Positions 22,228 to 36,021 of a stretch of 64,000 nucleotides of DNA are shown here, piece after piece (positions within the stretch are counted from its first letter, which is position 1; each line of letters starts with the position of its first letter). The notes under the pieces were generated by a model. It did not search any database. It had not been told where the DNA came from and saw only the letters and a list, made by a program, of their open reading frames with translations. Origin of the DNA: Chrysomallon squamiferum (Eukaryota > Mollusca > Gastropoda > Neomphalida > Peltospiridae). The stretch lies in contig CM022673.1 in the NCBI GenBank assembly GCA_012295275.1, positions 24,054,081-24,118,080 of the forward strand. The letters are read 5' to 3'. Position numbers and translations under genes: made by a program.

Positions 22228-25200
22228 AAATAAATATTCTTTATTTTTTTTATTACTCTAAAATTTGTAATCTGGAAAACTAAACCATTTGTAACAAATT
22301 AATAATGTAACTGATAAGTGTAAATTTTCAGTTATAAAGATAAAAAATTTTTTCAAAAATTCTGTCTCTTTACCTTTGGATGGACATGTCTTCTCTTGAT
22401 ATTAGTAGCTTTCCAGTGTTTGCTTTTTTCTTCTGTGTCCATTGCCTGATGATCAAAGTCCCGCCCTAGTGGGTCACCAGGTGGGTGTGTCGTGGATTCA
22501 TCTTCACCATAAAGCTCTGGCTGTGTGGAGACCAAAAATTCTTCTAGAGATCTGAAATATTTATATTATTAACATCAATTATTATCACTTTGACAGAACA
22601 TCCAGACACTTGAAATAACTTTTTTTTTTTTAAATAACCTTTTCAAGACCCTGGTGTGCTTATATTATTACACTTATAGTCATTCTAACATTTGCTACAG
22701 CCTATCTGGACAGAGTTATAATCAGAATTTACTTCTTAAATAACAGAATCAAAAATGAACATTCTGTTCTAATCAGAACTTACTTCTTAAATAACAAAAT
22801 AAAAACAGAAAAAAAATAACTGCAACATCCTCATTTGTAAACAAACCTCAGAGGGAATTCTTTGATTTCCTTTTCCAGGTCTTCATCATCTGCTTCCTCC
22901 TGCAGCCCAAACAAACTGAAGGTTGGTACGAGATAGCCCCAGCCATGCGTGTCATCATAGTGTACAGGATATCCATTCCAGGTCAAGCGAAGCAGTTTGG
23001 GTGCCACTCGCACCTGTGTTGTGATGAGAGAAGGACCAGGATACCAGTCCTCTGCAGAGTATCGTGGACACAGGTCTCGATACCAGCTGATTTATAAAAC
23101 AGTGTTAGTATTCTCTCATTTTCAGGTATCTTCTTTGATATACAACACAGAGTATGTAAAGAATTTTAGTGTCATAAATGTTTTCTGTGAAACTAATGTG
23201 AAATAAATCTAAACCATGCTGATTAAAATATTTATTTGTTAATAAAACAATTTTTGTTCACAAAAATAATAAAATATGATAAAAAATTTTTTCTTTATTT
23301 ATGAATGTCAGATAGAAAAATAATTGTAAAAGGTTTTTAAAAAAATCAACAGAAAGACATTTGTTCTCCATGTTTAATACTGACAGAAAATGTAACGTGG
23401 AATTCTTACTTGGGGTAACCTGCTTTGAAAGTTTCATGTATGGGAATTCTTGAAGCTGACTCAACAATTTTCTGATAAAGTTTTTCTTGATCCCTTATTT
23501 CCTTCTCATCTCTTGGCTGAATATATAAAAAAAAGTTATTTAAATTTGAAATGAATATATATGTAGGGATCTAACAGTCTGTACCTAAAATCCAAACAAT
23601 AATAATTTTAACAATTATAGTTAAAATCCTTAAAATTCTGAAAGACCACAATAAAATGTTTCTGCCAATGAAAAAAAAAACACACACGCAAAATTATGTT
23701 AAATTTATAATTAATTTACATTAATACTAGTTAATATAAAATGTTTCTAGACTACAGAAAAGGAAACATAGAGGTTAACAGTATAAACTCAAATTTTTGT
23801 AATAATATCTACCTCTATGATACAATCTTTAGCAGTCATCAGTTTGTTTTCATCTGTATCAGCTGAAGAGTCTTCTTTTTCATGTGATACCAACTTAGCA
23901 GACTTTGTGCCAGCTTTCTTCAAACGATATTCCACTGTAGACCAATCCAGGTTCCACAACCAAGGATCATTTTTATATCTGAAAACACAAACCAATCAAA
24001 GAATTTAACTTACTTTTTTAACATTATAATTTACAGAAATACTCACTGACTGTAGTAACAATAAATAAATAAATAAATGAATATTTTTTCACCCATTAAA
24101 GCATGTAACAATTTGTAATAATAATAAAATAAACTGTATGACAAATGTAAAGACAACTAAATAGAAAAATGATTATTATAAAACACTTTATTCACACATA
24201 AAAATAAATAATAAAAATAAAGTGTATATTTTTGAATAAAAAAAAAAAATCAACCACTCACTGATTTCCTTCCATCAGATCACAGGCATCGTTAGCCAAT
24301 GAAATCAGAGTATTCTTGAGTTCATGCTGGAAGTCCTCAAACATTGTGTTTGACTGCTGAATGTACCGCTGCCAGTTTGTGTTGATTGGCAGGTAGGCAG
24401 TGCCCATTTCTAACATACCAGCTAGAGTTACAGGATGTGGGAAACTGGTAAAAGAAACAATTTTAAATTTCAAAATACATCTAAAAGAATATTAAATATA
24501 TATATATTTTATAAAAAGAATGCAAAGAAAATTATATATATATAAAAGCAGTTGAAACTTAATATTTTATTTTAGAATATATCTGAATGGATAAAAAAAA
24601 TACATAAAAAATTTTGTTATCAGTAACTGTCTTTTAATAACAGTTAAAATATTTTATTGTTTGAATATTGGTTGCTATTAGTATTAATTTAATTACAAAA
24701 ATTATACTAAAATTTTAAAGGGAAAATATTCATCAGGGCCACTATAAGAAATAAAACCAGCATGTCTAAAACATGTATATATGTGGATTTTCAATTTAAA
24801 AGTTGATGTTTTATTTTAAGTTGAAATCAAGTGAAAATATGTTCACCGCTCAGGAATTCTGGCCAGAGTTTCTTTAACACTGCCTGAGTTGCTACAACAT
24901 CATTGGCACAGTAAGTCATCAAATGCTGAAAATATGAACATTTAAATAAACTCAAACTTCATCCATTTTCCAAAATAAAGCTATATGGAATAACAATTTG
25001 TTCTACAAAGTATAAAAAAAAAATAATAATAATTAGCTAAATATTTATTTACCTTAAAATGACAACCTGACTCTTTACTGTTACATTTTATTCTGCTATT
25101 ACTTACTGTTTTTATTTTATATGATCATGACTAAGTAGTACAGATATTTTCTTCTCCTTAGACTCCATAACTGTTATCATTTAAAAACATAATAAAAAAA

Positions 25201-26470
25201 AACAGACTGATTGAATTATGTGTGAGAAATGAAAACAAAAACTGAATTTTCACCTGAAACTGTTCTCTGACATCTGCCATTGATCCCAGCAGGAAGACTT
25301 CTCTGGTGGTTTTATCTAGAGGCTCTGCATCACAGTGGAGTTGGTAGACATCATTCAAATTGTTCATAGTACTGACATGCTTCCACATGTCACTCTGAAT
25401 TAACACAATTAACAGTGAAACTGCAGGATCAAAAGAGACCTCTTTACTCTTCATAATGTTTTTATCTAATTTTTTAACTTTTTTAAATATTATTTTGATA
25501 TTTAATTTTACATTAATAATTATCATACCTCTCTGCCTCATACCCCTAAGCCAATCTACTATTCATGCTGTTTTTTACATTCATTCATTTGGTTGAGCAA
25601 CTTACCGACTCACTCTGCCATCTTTGTTTCTCTTTATACTCTCTCACTTCCTTTCTCTTGCTGTCATTAGAACTTGCCATGTACAACATGCGCTGAAATG
25701 TTGTCAGACCACAAATAGCAATATGCAGTGACATTGTATCCAAAAACCTTAGATCAGTACCCTGTAACCAGAAATTTAATATCATTTAGTTCATTATGTA
25801 TCCCAGAAAGAAATATTTCTAACTGTCATATCCATGTGTTTCAATTGGGATAACTATTTCTTTTTCTATTTAGTACCAGATTTCTTTTAGAAACATTTAT
25901 ACATCAGCCATTATAATAATAGTAGTAAATATTTAAACATACTATCTTTATGATAACCTCTGAAATAAAATTTCATGATCATTAGTAATAATATACCACA
26001 TGTTTGTCTAATATGTATTTCTGGCAGATGTGAGTTTTTATGATTAAGAAATTGTTGTTTAACATTGAGAAAACTCACCTGGATGTAGTACTGTTCTTTA
26101 ACAAATGTCCGATCAAACCCAACATTATGTCCAACAATAAGCCGCTTCTTCCATTTACCCCCAGGTGGGGCGTTTGTCCCTTTCTTAGTTTCAAGAGGAA
26201 TAAGATCAGATAACTCCGGCTGTTTAGACCACCTGAATCGGTCATCTATGACATAATCACTGACCCACGAATACCTGAAAAAGCAAATAAAAATACCCAT
26301 TATCAAGCATTCTAAAACATTATCATTTTATTTTTTAATCTTTTGTAATAACAATTGATTTACACCAACATTTTTATACATATCTGTTGAATGTAAATGA
26401 TTTAACATTAAATTTGTTTCCAGTCTTGATTCTTCTGCATATAGCTCCTGATTATGTTACATGAGTATTA

Positions 26471-26506
<36 letters not shown>

Positions 26507-27084
26507 AATTAATAACAGTCAAAAAACTGACCAATGTTTGTCTGAAGCTGCTGTTGCCATGGTTGGAAAGTCACCTTCTGTAACAAGACATTCAATATCA
26601 AAAACCAAAGCCTCATCATCAGGAAAATTCACAGATTCAGCAGTACCATCTTGGTGGTATTTTGTCCACCCTTTTTCATTGTCCACTGGTCAGGAAGTGG
26701 AGGGATACTGGACTGGACAAGTTTTGTGGCAAGTTTTTTGTAATCTGCTATCTGCTGCTGACCAAGATGAGTAAAATGGTCATCAATGTTCTCTCCAAAA
26801 AGTTGTGGTAATTGCAAATCAACATCTTTCAGTGTTGTAGTCTCTTTGTTCCATAGCCCATGTTTCGTTAGATGAGATTTTATTAATTCTAAATTACTTT
26901 TGAAAGTGTTGTCAGAGTTTTTAAAGATCTGTTGGTGAAGTATTTCAGAAAGCATCTGAATGTTGATTTCGTTTTTACGTTCTGGAGTCGACGATGCCAT
27001 GAATCGTGTCACTCTGTGATGAAGCCATTTTTTCCTACTCCAGGTGCCAAGTAATGACACAGGCAGTGATCTTCTAGGAATCAT
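17869..27084 (-). CDS. POLG: DNA polymerase gamma catalytic subunit, mitochondrial (locus defective as sequenced)
   Basis: Family-A polymerase that replicates mitochondrial DNA. Exons: 26532–27084, 26079–26274, 25606–25761, 25254–25394, 24847–24925, 24262–24444, 23813–23978, 23410–23516, 22847–23086, 22374–22551, 21913–22154, 21496–21549, 21165–21282, 20934–21069, 20524–20630, 19833–19859, 19543–19657, 19028–19279, 18433–18550 and 17869–17990. The N-terminus is a basic presequence starting [13 protein letters not shown]. Exonuclease motifs are seen in order: [24 protein letters not shown]. Polymerase motif A ([11 protein letters not shown]) and motif C (SIHDEVR) are present. Three defects: a one-base frame break in exon 1 at 26672–26676; a phase clash between exons 5 and 6; and no sequence between exons 20524–20630 and 19833–19859 for the O-helix/motif B block (about 100 residues). 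About 1,096 codons are visible (human 1,239 residues). Assembly error is more likely than a pseudogene because every other motif is conserved. Confidence 0.93.
22195..22225. repeat. (AT)n microsatellite in POLG intron
   Basis: A short AT dinucleotide run upstream (in gene sense) of the exon at 21913–22154. Confidence 0.9.
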
Positions 27085-28425
27085 ATTTAATGGCTGCAAA
27101 TACAAAAATGAATGTAATAAATTAAATGAAATGTATGAAATTTGGTAGATTTTTCTACTTTATTGTAATTATGAAGTTCTTTTTAAAGTTCAATATTATA
27201 AATTCCAGGACATTATACTATAGTTCTATAATTTATAGAAATAACCATTAATGTGTTTGCGTGTGTGTGTGTGTGTGTGTTTGGATAACACGTGATGAAA
27301 TTATTTAAATGGAACAATGTTTAGAAACAGCATTAAACTTTTGCTTAAGCATGGAACGATATGAAATATATAACGTCATCAGTTTTTTATTTTTATACAA
27401 TAACAAAACAAAAAAAATCATCAAGTGTTTACGAAAATTTATTAAACTTGTACCTACTACTCTACTAATTGCATTGTAATCAGATCGGCTTCAGCACTCT
27501 TTAATATGCCATGTTACCTTCTAATTTCCTCCTAATACTGCGGCGCTTTTCAAGTCGTTTTTAAAATATAGTCTGAAGCTTTTTATTTTTAAACTGCAAT
27601 GTAAAAATTATTTATTTCATTAACTGTATTGGTTGTTTTCTTAATCTGTGAAAAAAATTGTAAAAGTTTTAACGATTTATTTCAGTATTTCTTATTCATG
27701 TTTTGATATTGCGATCACTGTGACCAATGAATAAGCTCGTTTTATTGAATTGTGTCAAACGAAGAACGCGCGGAAATACGAAGATGGTAACTTCCGTGAG
27801 CGTTTTTGTTTTTGTTTTTAAAAGTTAAAGATAAGAAGTTATTATTAAAGTTATTATTTAGACAACAGTAAATATGTAAGTACTGTACAAATTATTTACC
27901 TTATTTCAGTTTGCCATTATTTCAATTTATGGTTGAATATATGATTATTATAATTTATATGCATGTTACTGTTATTTGTTACTCACTTACTGTTACTGTT
28001 AGTGTTAGACACCGTATGACAACTGACATAAATTATAACGATTAAAATATATTATATTATGTAGAAAATAAATTTTAAATTGCTAACGGGACAATGTGTA
28101 ACACTGTAACAGCCTGAACTGGACTAGGTCTGAGGAATCAAAATTATTTCGTGATTTGTATTAAATTAATACTATTAAAAGTATTATGATAATTATCATA
28201 ATATTTCTAAAATCTTACTATTCAGTATTCTCGAATGAACTACTGAATTAGTAAAACGTATGCATTATTCACTCTGTTTTTTGGAGCATATTCATGATAT
28301 TGTTATTGTTGTTTAATGTTTTTAGGGGTTTTGCAGACATTTAAATAAATGAATTACGATGATTATCATTATGATGTTTTATATATATAGAAACTGAGTC
28401 TACATTATTATTAATCTGAGTAAAA
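27085..28425. promoter_or_regulatory. Divergent promoter and 5' UTR region of POLG and NCAPH2
   Basis: On the minus strand a clear acceptor (TTTGCAG) precedes position 27093, so POLG has an upstream noncoding exon whose limits I cannot fix. On the plus strand a less AT-rich patch at 27720–27875 has a CCAAT box (27724), GCGCGGAAA (27768, weakly E2F-like) and ACTTCCG (27790, ETS core). A donor AATAT|GTAAGT after 27875 and an acceptor TATATAG before 28391 suggest a noncoding first exon of NCAPH2. If transcribed, that exon carries a 14-residue upstream ORF (27784–27828). Confidence 0.6.
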
Positions 28426-31400
28426 ATGGTGATTGGTAATCAGACGAGAAACGATGCCGAGCAGCGATTTTCTCACTTGCTGCAGCCAATCCGAGATCTG
28501 TCCAAGAACTGGGACATTGACATTGCTGGCTACCTTGACGAATACCTGGAAGAGGTTGACTTTTAACTTACAAATTATTTTTCTTTGATGTTCCTCTTTA
28601 TCTCAGATTTAAAAGAATGTTGTATGCTTTCTGTGATAATAAGAGACTATTACAATCACTAATTAATATGTTGCTAATTAAAAATATTTCATGTAACATA
28701 AACTGAATTTTCAATATTAAATTTAAAATATGAATCAAATAAAGTGTACGTTCATGTTTCTTTATTATTATTTTTTTTTTTTTACTTGTTGTTGATACAA
28801 AATTGTTTTTTAATATATTAATAATAATGTTTTGAAATATTTTTAGTTGGAATCTGTTGCCATTACATTTGATGGAGGAGCAACTACTATGAATTTTGCT
28901 GAGGCTGCACTTTTAATACAGGGATCAGCTTGTGTCTACAGTCGAAAAGTGAATAAAAAATTGTTTTCTGTGATGTTATCGTTTGATTAAGAACTATTCT
29001 TTTATTATTATTATTATTATTATTATAAAGACATTTTTCTGTATGGATTTCAGAAAATGTAGGAATCATTACTAAATATTATTGATCATCTTGTGATTAT
29101 AACCACTAATGGAAATGCAGATTTCTATTCTAGTCACAATTCAAAACTAATTTATCAAAACTTAGTTGAGTATCTTAGACATCATGAGAGAAAAAAACAT
29201 TTTAAGTTCTGTCAGCTAACTGTTAATAACCTGAGATGTTGAGATAAAAGTGGAAATTCATTCAGCAAGGTATACTGTCGTTTACAGTTTGACAACAAAG
29301 TGTGTATTTTTACAATGTTTTATTCTTGCTTCAGGTAGAATTTCTTTGTACATTAGTCTACCAAGTTCTAGATCTTCTGACTAATAAGAAGTAAGTAATT
29401 TAAATATACTCTATTAAACTTTGTTTTCTTCATAATTTCAGCTTTAAATTATCTATATTTAAAAGAGTTTCAGGTGTAAGTTAAAACAGATTCATCATTT
29501 CACAGATTTTGGAATCAAAATATTTTACAATAGATATGTTACATAGATAAATATTTGACTAAAATGGTTTAGCAGTCATCAGTAACGTTTCCAACAAAAA
29601 CTATGTACATGCCATGTAGAAAATATGTAATTCAAAACTGCATTTCATTTGAAACTGTTATTGTCTTATTGTTTTTTACTTTAGCTCCAAGAAGGTGACT
29701 TCTGTAGATGAAAATGGCAATGACACTGATGCTGATGTTCATGATGATGAAGATGAGCAGGTGATTTACATTTTGTCTGACAGAGATAAAAATAATTATT
29801 TACCATTTTCAGTTATTTTAAATGAGCAGTTCTGCAGACAAGAACTTTAAGTAACTTTTAGAATTATTATTTTTTTATTACCATTCTTATTATTATTTTT
29901 ATTCTACTCTCTTTTATTAAACTTGAACTGTTTTTAAGTTTTGAATATTTTATTTTTATAATTATTATTATTATTATTTTTATTTCAAGCAGTAGAATAA
30001 ATTTGGATGCATTTGTCCCCAAAATTGATGTTTAATCAATATTTTGGTAATTACATAAAAATAAAAGTATATCATCTATATGTTAAATTTAAAGAACAGA
30101 GACATAAATATTGTTTTTATTTTCAGTTTCTGTCATTGGATGATATTGTAAAACCAGGAAATGTAAACATGAAGGAAGGAGAAGGTGCAGCAAATAAGGT
30201 ACCAATTTTGTTTTTATTTATATTCAGTTTTATTTTTAATTAGTTTTTGTTACGAGTTAATATTTATTTTTTTAGTAACATTTTCATTTATTTTACAAAA
30301 GATGAATGTAGACTGTAGGAGATGTAAGTAGAAACAAATGGCTTAAAAACCTACAGTTTCAAATTAATGTGTATATTTTTTCATTTGTTTCAAATTACTC
30401 CACAAAAGAAAAATTTGTAGATTATTTAATTAAAAAATATAACTCTCAAAACAATGTGATTAATAAAGACCAGAAATGCCTTTTTTTATAAATAAATATA
30501 TAAGGCAGTATGTGGTATTATAATTAAACATTGTTGGTACAAATTATTTATGTAACAAGAATACTGCTAGATGTAATCTGTAAGTGTAATGGGCTAGTTG
30601 TTAAATATTTAATTTCAGAGTATTCATCCAGTACCAAGAACACCATTGTCTTTAGTGGTTATGGACGAAGGAACAAAGGGGGAGAATCCATTACTCAGGT
30701 AGATAGCAAGAGATTTGACATTTGTTCATAGAATCTACCATAGTTTTCTAATACCATGATTATATTTAGGAACAGCACTTTGATTACCGATAATTTTCAT
30801 TATAGAATTAATTTTATTGTTGGAAATAATTAATTAAACATTTTAATAACAAAATCAAACACTGCATGTACAAGAGATATTTAAAAATATTAATACAGAT
30901 TAAAATACTGTATATAAAAGTCATAGTAAATTTTGTTTTCTTCATAAAAGTGGTTCATTAAACTTACATGGTAATGTCCAAAAAGAAAGAGTTTCTAATA
31001 AGTTTTATGTTTATAATCAGGAAACTGATGTATGTAGACTGGCATAAAATATTACTTTTAGCTGAGTATTATTCCAATAACAGAGTTCTGCATGTGATGT
31101 GCATTTATTGTTTATTAATTTTGTGATGTTTTATATTTTAGTAAAAGTGGAGAGGTGTTGGCAAGTCGAAATGATTTCAAGATGAACACCTGTTATGTTC
31201 ACCCATCAGGATCAATCTTACTTGACTCCGCCCACACAGAGCTTCTGGAGCTGTCACTCAAACTGTTAGCATCATCAACACCATACACGTCAGTTCCTGG
31301 TTAGTGTGTTGTCACAACATAACGAAATCCCAAATTCAGCTTAAAATATACAACATTGACATTTTCACTTACATAATTGAATGGGGCTGAACCCATATCA

Positions 31401-34400
31401 TAGAGACATTTTCTTAAGAAAAAGTGATTGGTTCTTATTGTTTTGATTTTCCTTGTTATTTGAGTCTTTTTTTTTTAATGTGTATTTTGTTTAGCTGAGA
31501 AGAAAATGGGAGTCTGTGTGGAGGATGACAATATCGACCTTGCACCTGTTGACTGTCAGGAAGCAGATATGTCAGGTACACTCCTTTGTTTTTACATTTC
31601 ACAGAAATGTCAGATCCCTCAACTTTCAAATCATTTTAAAAATGAGATGCTCATCATTGATAAAGTTACTGTTTCAGTTAGTTAATCAGATTTTTTATTT
31701 TGCATTTCTATACAAGAAACAATAGAGAAAAACAAAGTGTTAGCCTCAGTGCAATTTCTATGTCTTTCTTATTCTTCTACTTTATAATTAACAAAGTTTG
31801 GTGTTGACTGATAAAATATTGGCTTATAATAAAAGTATGTAAGATTTGCATAGGGTATTGAAATCAGTCTAAATAAATATATTTCTGTTGGTGACTTAAA
31901 ACTACTGATTTCAGCAGACAATTGTGGATATGAAGACTTGCAGACAGAAGAGACTGACAACCACATTAAAGATTTTAACAAAGTAGGTATATTTTTATAT
32001 TTATCACTAAATAAAATAATGTATTAATAAACTCATCAGCAGTTTATCTTTTATTATTATAAATAGATCATATAGAGAGCTGAATCTTAATCCATGCCCT
32101 GACAGCCTGATTTGCTCTCTGACAAATCTGACAGTGACCTTTGGGAAACCTTTAAAAATCACCTTAATACAGTTTTTGTGGATAGCACTTAAATGTAATA
32201 ATTGTTATAAAAATGTGGTGTTATATGCTGTTTTGGTTCATTTGAAATACTCCAAACATAAAAATGACTGACATTCTTATTTAAAACATTTTGGTAAATT
32301 GTCTTTAATTTGTGTTTTATTTTTTATTTTCCCAGAAAGAAGAAGAAGAAGTAATTGTTAGAAAATCTGAAAGAAGAAGAGTTCAACTAATTCCTCCTAA
32401 ACCAGTAAGATTATTTATTTATTCATTCATACATTCATTTATTCATTTACTTACTTACTTGATTCTTTATTTTGTTTGTTTATTTATTATTTGCTTTTTT
32501 ACTTACTTGTTTATTTGTTTATTTTGTTTATTTATTTACTTATTTACCTGTTTGTTTGTTTGTTTGTTTTATTTACTTACTACTTTTGTTTATTTAGGTG
32601 GTTGATCCCTGGAACAAATGTGACCCTCATGACTTTGATGATAAACCTGTACGACCATTCAAGAAAGGTAAACAAAAATGTCAAAATAGAGTTGTATTAG
32701 GAACACTGCCATGATATTTATTTACAGACACTGTTTTCATATTCCAAACTTTGATGCTTTAACATACTGTAGCCATTTAATTCATTCATTTTCAAAATAC
32801 AAAGGACATGACATTTTTAAGGTCATTTGAAAATGTTTAATGGTGTCCGATTTAAAAAGATGAACATTTTATTTAACTATTTCTTTACCATTTTAACCTT
32901 AAATTGTTTCAGGTAGAGTTCTAAAAATAGACTCAGTAACCCGAAAAAAAAGAAAAAGAAATTCAAAAATCAAAGAAACACCTGATGTTCCAGTTTCAAA
33001 GTTTATTGCTGAAGCAAGTAAGTATCTGAAATAAAATGTTCTGCAGACACAAATGATTCTCATTCTATTTAAGGTCTGCTGCACAAATGAACATTTCTTC
33101 TAAAATGAAAGTAGAAAGAAAGCCACTTAGAAAATCACAGTGTCTAAAATCCCTGATCTATATCTCTTTTCCAAATATTAATAAAGACAAAGAATCCACC
33201 TACTTTTTTATCACTGGTAAAATCAAATCATTTCCAATTGTTGGAAATACTTCTTTTAGTCATCAGTTTCTCTTTAAAAAAAAAAAAATAATAATGACCT
33301 TCCATCACAATAACTATACATTTTATGATTATTTTATTGTGATTGTCATTTTTTATATTTTATTTATTTGTTTTAATTATTATTTATATTTTTTTATTTG
33401 TTTTAGTTTATTTATTTTTTTTTTTTTTTTTTTTGTACAGTATATTATCAGAGTTTGAAGGGTTTACAGAAAATCAAAATGTCTTTGTATCCTGAGCTGG
33501 AACGCTTTGTACTGGACTGAAATGAAAAGACGACAATCTGAATTTGAGAAGGAGAAAACACTGATGGTCAAAACTATTAATTTTTTCTTTTGTATGAGCT
33601 ACCTTAATATTGGTCTTGCAAAGCAGTAGCTGAAGATTAATTTTTTCAAAAACAAATATCTGTATGAAGTTGGTATTGGCTATCAAACTGATCTTATCAT
33701 TTATTTGAATAATGGTTTGTTATATGTTTGATCATATATAATATAATATATTCTTTATTAAAACAGGTGTTTTGTTCTAAATATTTTGTTTAAACATGGA
33801 TATCTTTGTTTCATGCTAAGTTTGTCATTAATATAACAACTAGTTTTTTTGAAATCTTAATCATTTATTTTATTCTGATTTTTAAGATGTGATTGTTCAT
33901 ACATAGATGTTTTATTCTTTTTCTCTCAGATTTCTCGAGGTTTAGAAGCAGAAAATGAAGAAGAAGAAGAAATAGAAACTTTCATAGGAGAGAATGAACC
34001 AGTCACTGCAGGTACCAATTTGTATAGTTTCTTTTTTAAATTTATCAAACCAAATTTTTATATAACCTCTGAATCTGCCCCAGAATGCTGCCCAAGACAT
34101 GCTTGCTTGAACATCTCTGACCAAAGTAATGCCAAAAATAAGTAAACTACCAATAACAGAATAACAGAACAATAAAAACAAACATTTTACTTACTAAATT
34201 TAAGAAACAGACACAAATCATTAATCGGCCAAATCTAGTCCTGTCCAGAAATGTTCATTTGATAATATAATATTATTATACAGGGTGTCCCAAAAGTAAC
34301 CGAACCACAGACTTAAATAAATCAGATATATAAAATAACAAATTTAATTCCATCTTTTATGTCATTTTATGTTTTCTTTTGTACTATTCATTTACTTCTG

Positions 34401-35979
34401 TCAATAGTAGTCTTTGGAATGATTTTTGTTACCTGATTGTAATGTTCTTCGTGATCGAGACTTCTGTTTTAGCACGCGCTACTGGACTCTCCATGGTTTG
34501 ACTTGAAATGGTACCCTCACTCTTAAAAATGGAGCAAAGAACTTTTTATTTAAACGAACATATCTTTGTTATTAAGAATTACTATGCAATGACTAGCTAC
34601 AAGCATGTTGAAGAAAGATGGGAAGTAAACTCTAGAACACCTGTACCAAGTAAATCGACAATGTTCAATCTTGTATCCAAATTTGAAGTAACTGGAAGTA
34701 TGTCAAATGCTCCTGAAAAAGGTCGTCCAAAAACAGTGGTTGTATTGAAGTTCAAGGTAGACATTTTGAACATCTGTAAATACTAAATATACAGATTAAA
34801 TTTGTTGTTTTTAATATCTAATTTTATTTAAGTTTGCGGTTCGGTTACTTTTGGGACACCCTGTAGAGATTGTAAAAGTGCTGTTAATATTAAAATTTCT
34901 ATATTTAGGTTTATTTGTCGATGATGATGATGCTGTTGACGATATAGGTCTCCAGTCTGATCATAACCTCCTGTATCCAGAAAATCGAACCTCTGATACA
35001 TGCAGAGGGAGAACCTCAAGGTAAGTACATTGTGAAAATAGTGATTGCAAGTAATTATCTCCCTTTTTTATTTAGCAAAATACAGGATAGTTGTCTTCAG
35101 AATTAAAATTTGTGTTTTGTTATCTGTTCTAATATTATTATTTCAGATGACATTGAGTTTGAAAAAGATGTGCTTGTTAACAGTTATGAAGATCTTGTGA
35201 GAAAACATGTGGTATGTAACATAACAAAACCTGCTCTCATTATTATATATTTTCTGCACTAAAGTTTTGGACAGATTTTTATGCCTGAATATTAAGCAAA
35301 TATGAACATTCATATAAATAACCAAGTCACACTTCAGTGATTCATCTTTTCACAAACACTGAAGATGGGAACACCAAATTCATTTACAAATATCATTCCA
35401 CTCATTAAATACTAGGCCACTGTATTAATATCATTTAATGTCATGGGTTTTAAATTAATAATCAATTTAGCTACACTCATAAATAAAAAAGATGTTTTAT
35501 TTATACCTTTTACATATAAATGTACTTTTTTGCACCTAGGACTATTTCTGAAGATAAAGTCATAATTTTTATACAGTAAATAGAAAACATTTATTTTATA
35601 CACAGAATTGTCAGTTTTCATAAACCAAAAATCAACAGTCTTTCCTATAAAGGTACTTTGTGAGTTCATTTTAAAATTTATACTTAATATTTTAGTTTTG
35701 GCCTGTGGAGTTACAATGTAGGATAGAGTGAGTTAAAGTATTTTGAAAGATCAATTTGTTTTGCAGGAGGCATACATGGTTGGTGCACAGGAGTATGCTC
35801 AGATTACTGAAGTCTCTCAGAGAGTTGCAGAATGGGAAGAGAAAATTTTGCCAAAACTACGTCAAGAGGTGAATTTTTCTTTTATGTTTTAAACAGGAAT
35901 AAGCAAAATCACTTCTTTTAGTCGAGAGTTGGAACATGGCATTAATGTACTCCATTCATTAGCATGGAACATTGTGTAT

Positions 35980-36021
<42 letters not shown>

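Noticed and set aside
26665-26690. Programmed −1 frameshift in POLG
   Set aside because: The site is not a canonical X XXY YYZ heptamer, no stimulatory structure is evident, and similar single-base breaks occur in NCAPH2 and MMUT, which favours sequence error.
17869-27093. POLG as a processed or degenerate pseudogene
   Set aside because: It has introns with intact splice sites, a presequence and conserved exonuclease and polymerase motifs; decay would not spare all of these.
33087-33458. 123-residue plus-strand frame inside NCAPH2
   Set aside because: Lies in the intron before exon 13, is low complexity and Phe/Ile-rich, and has no family resemblance.
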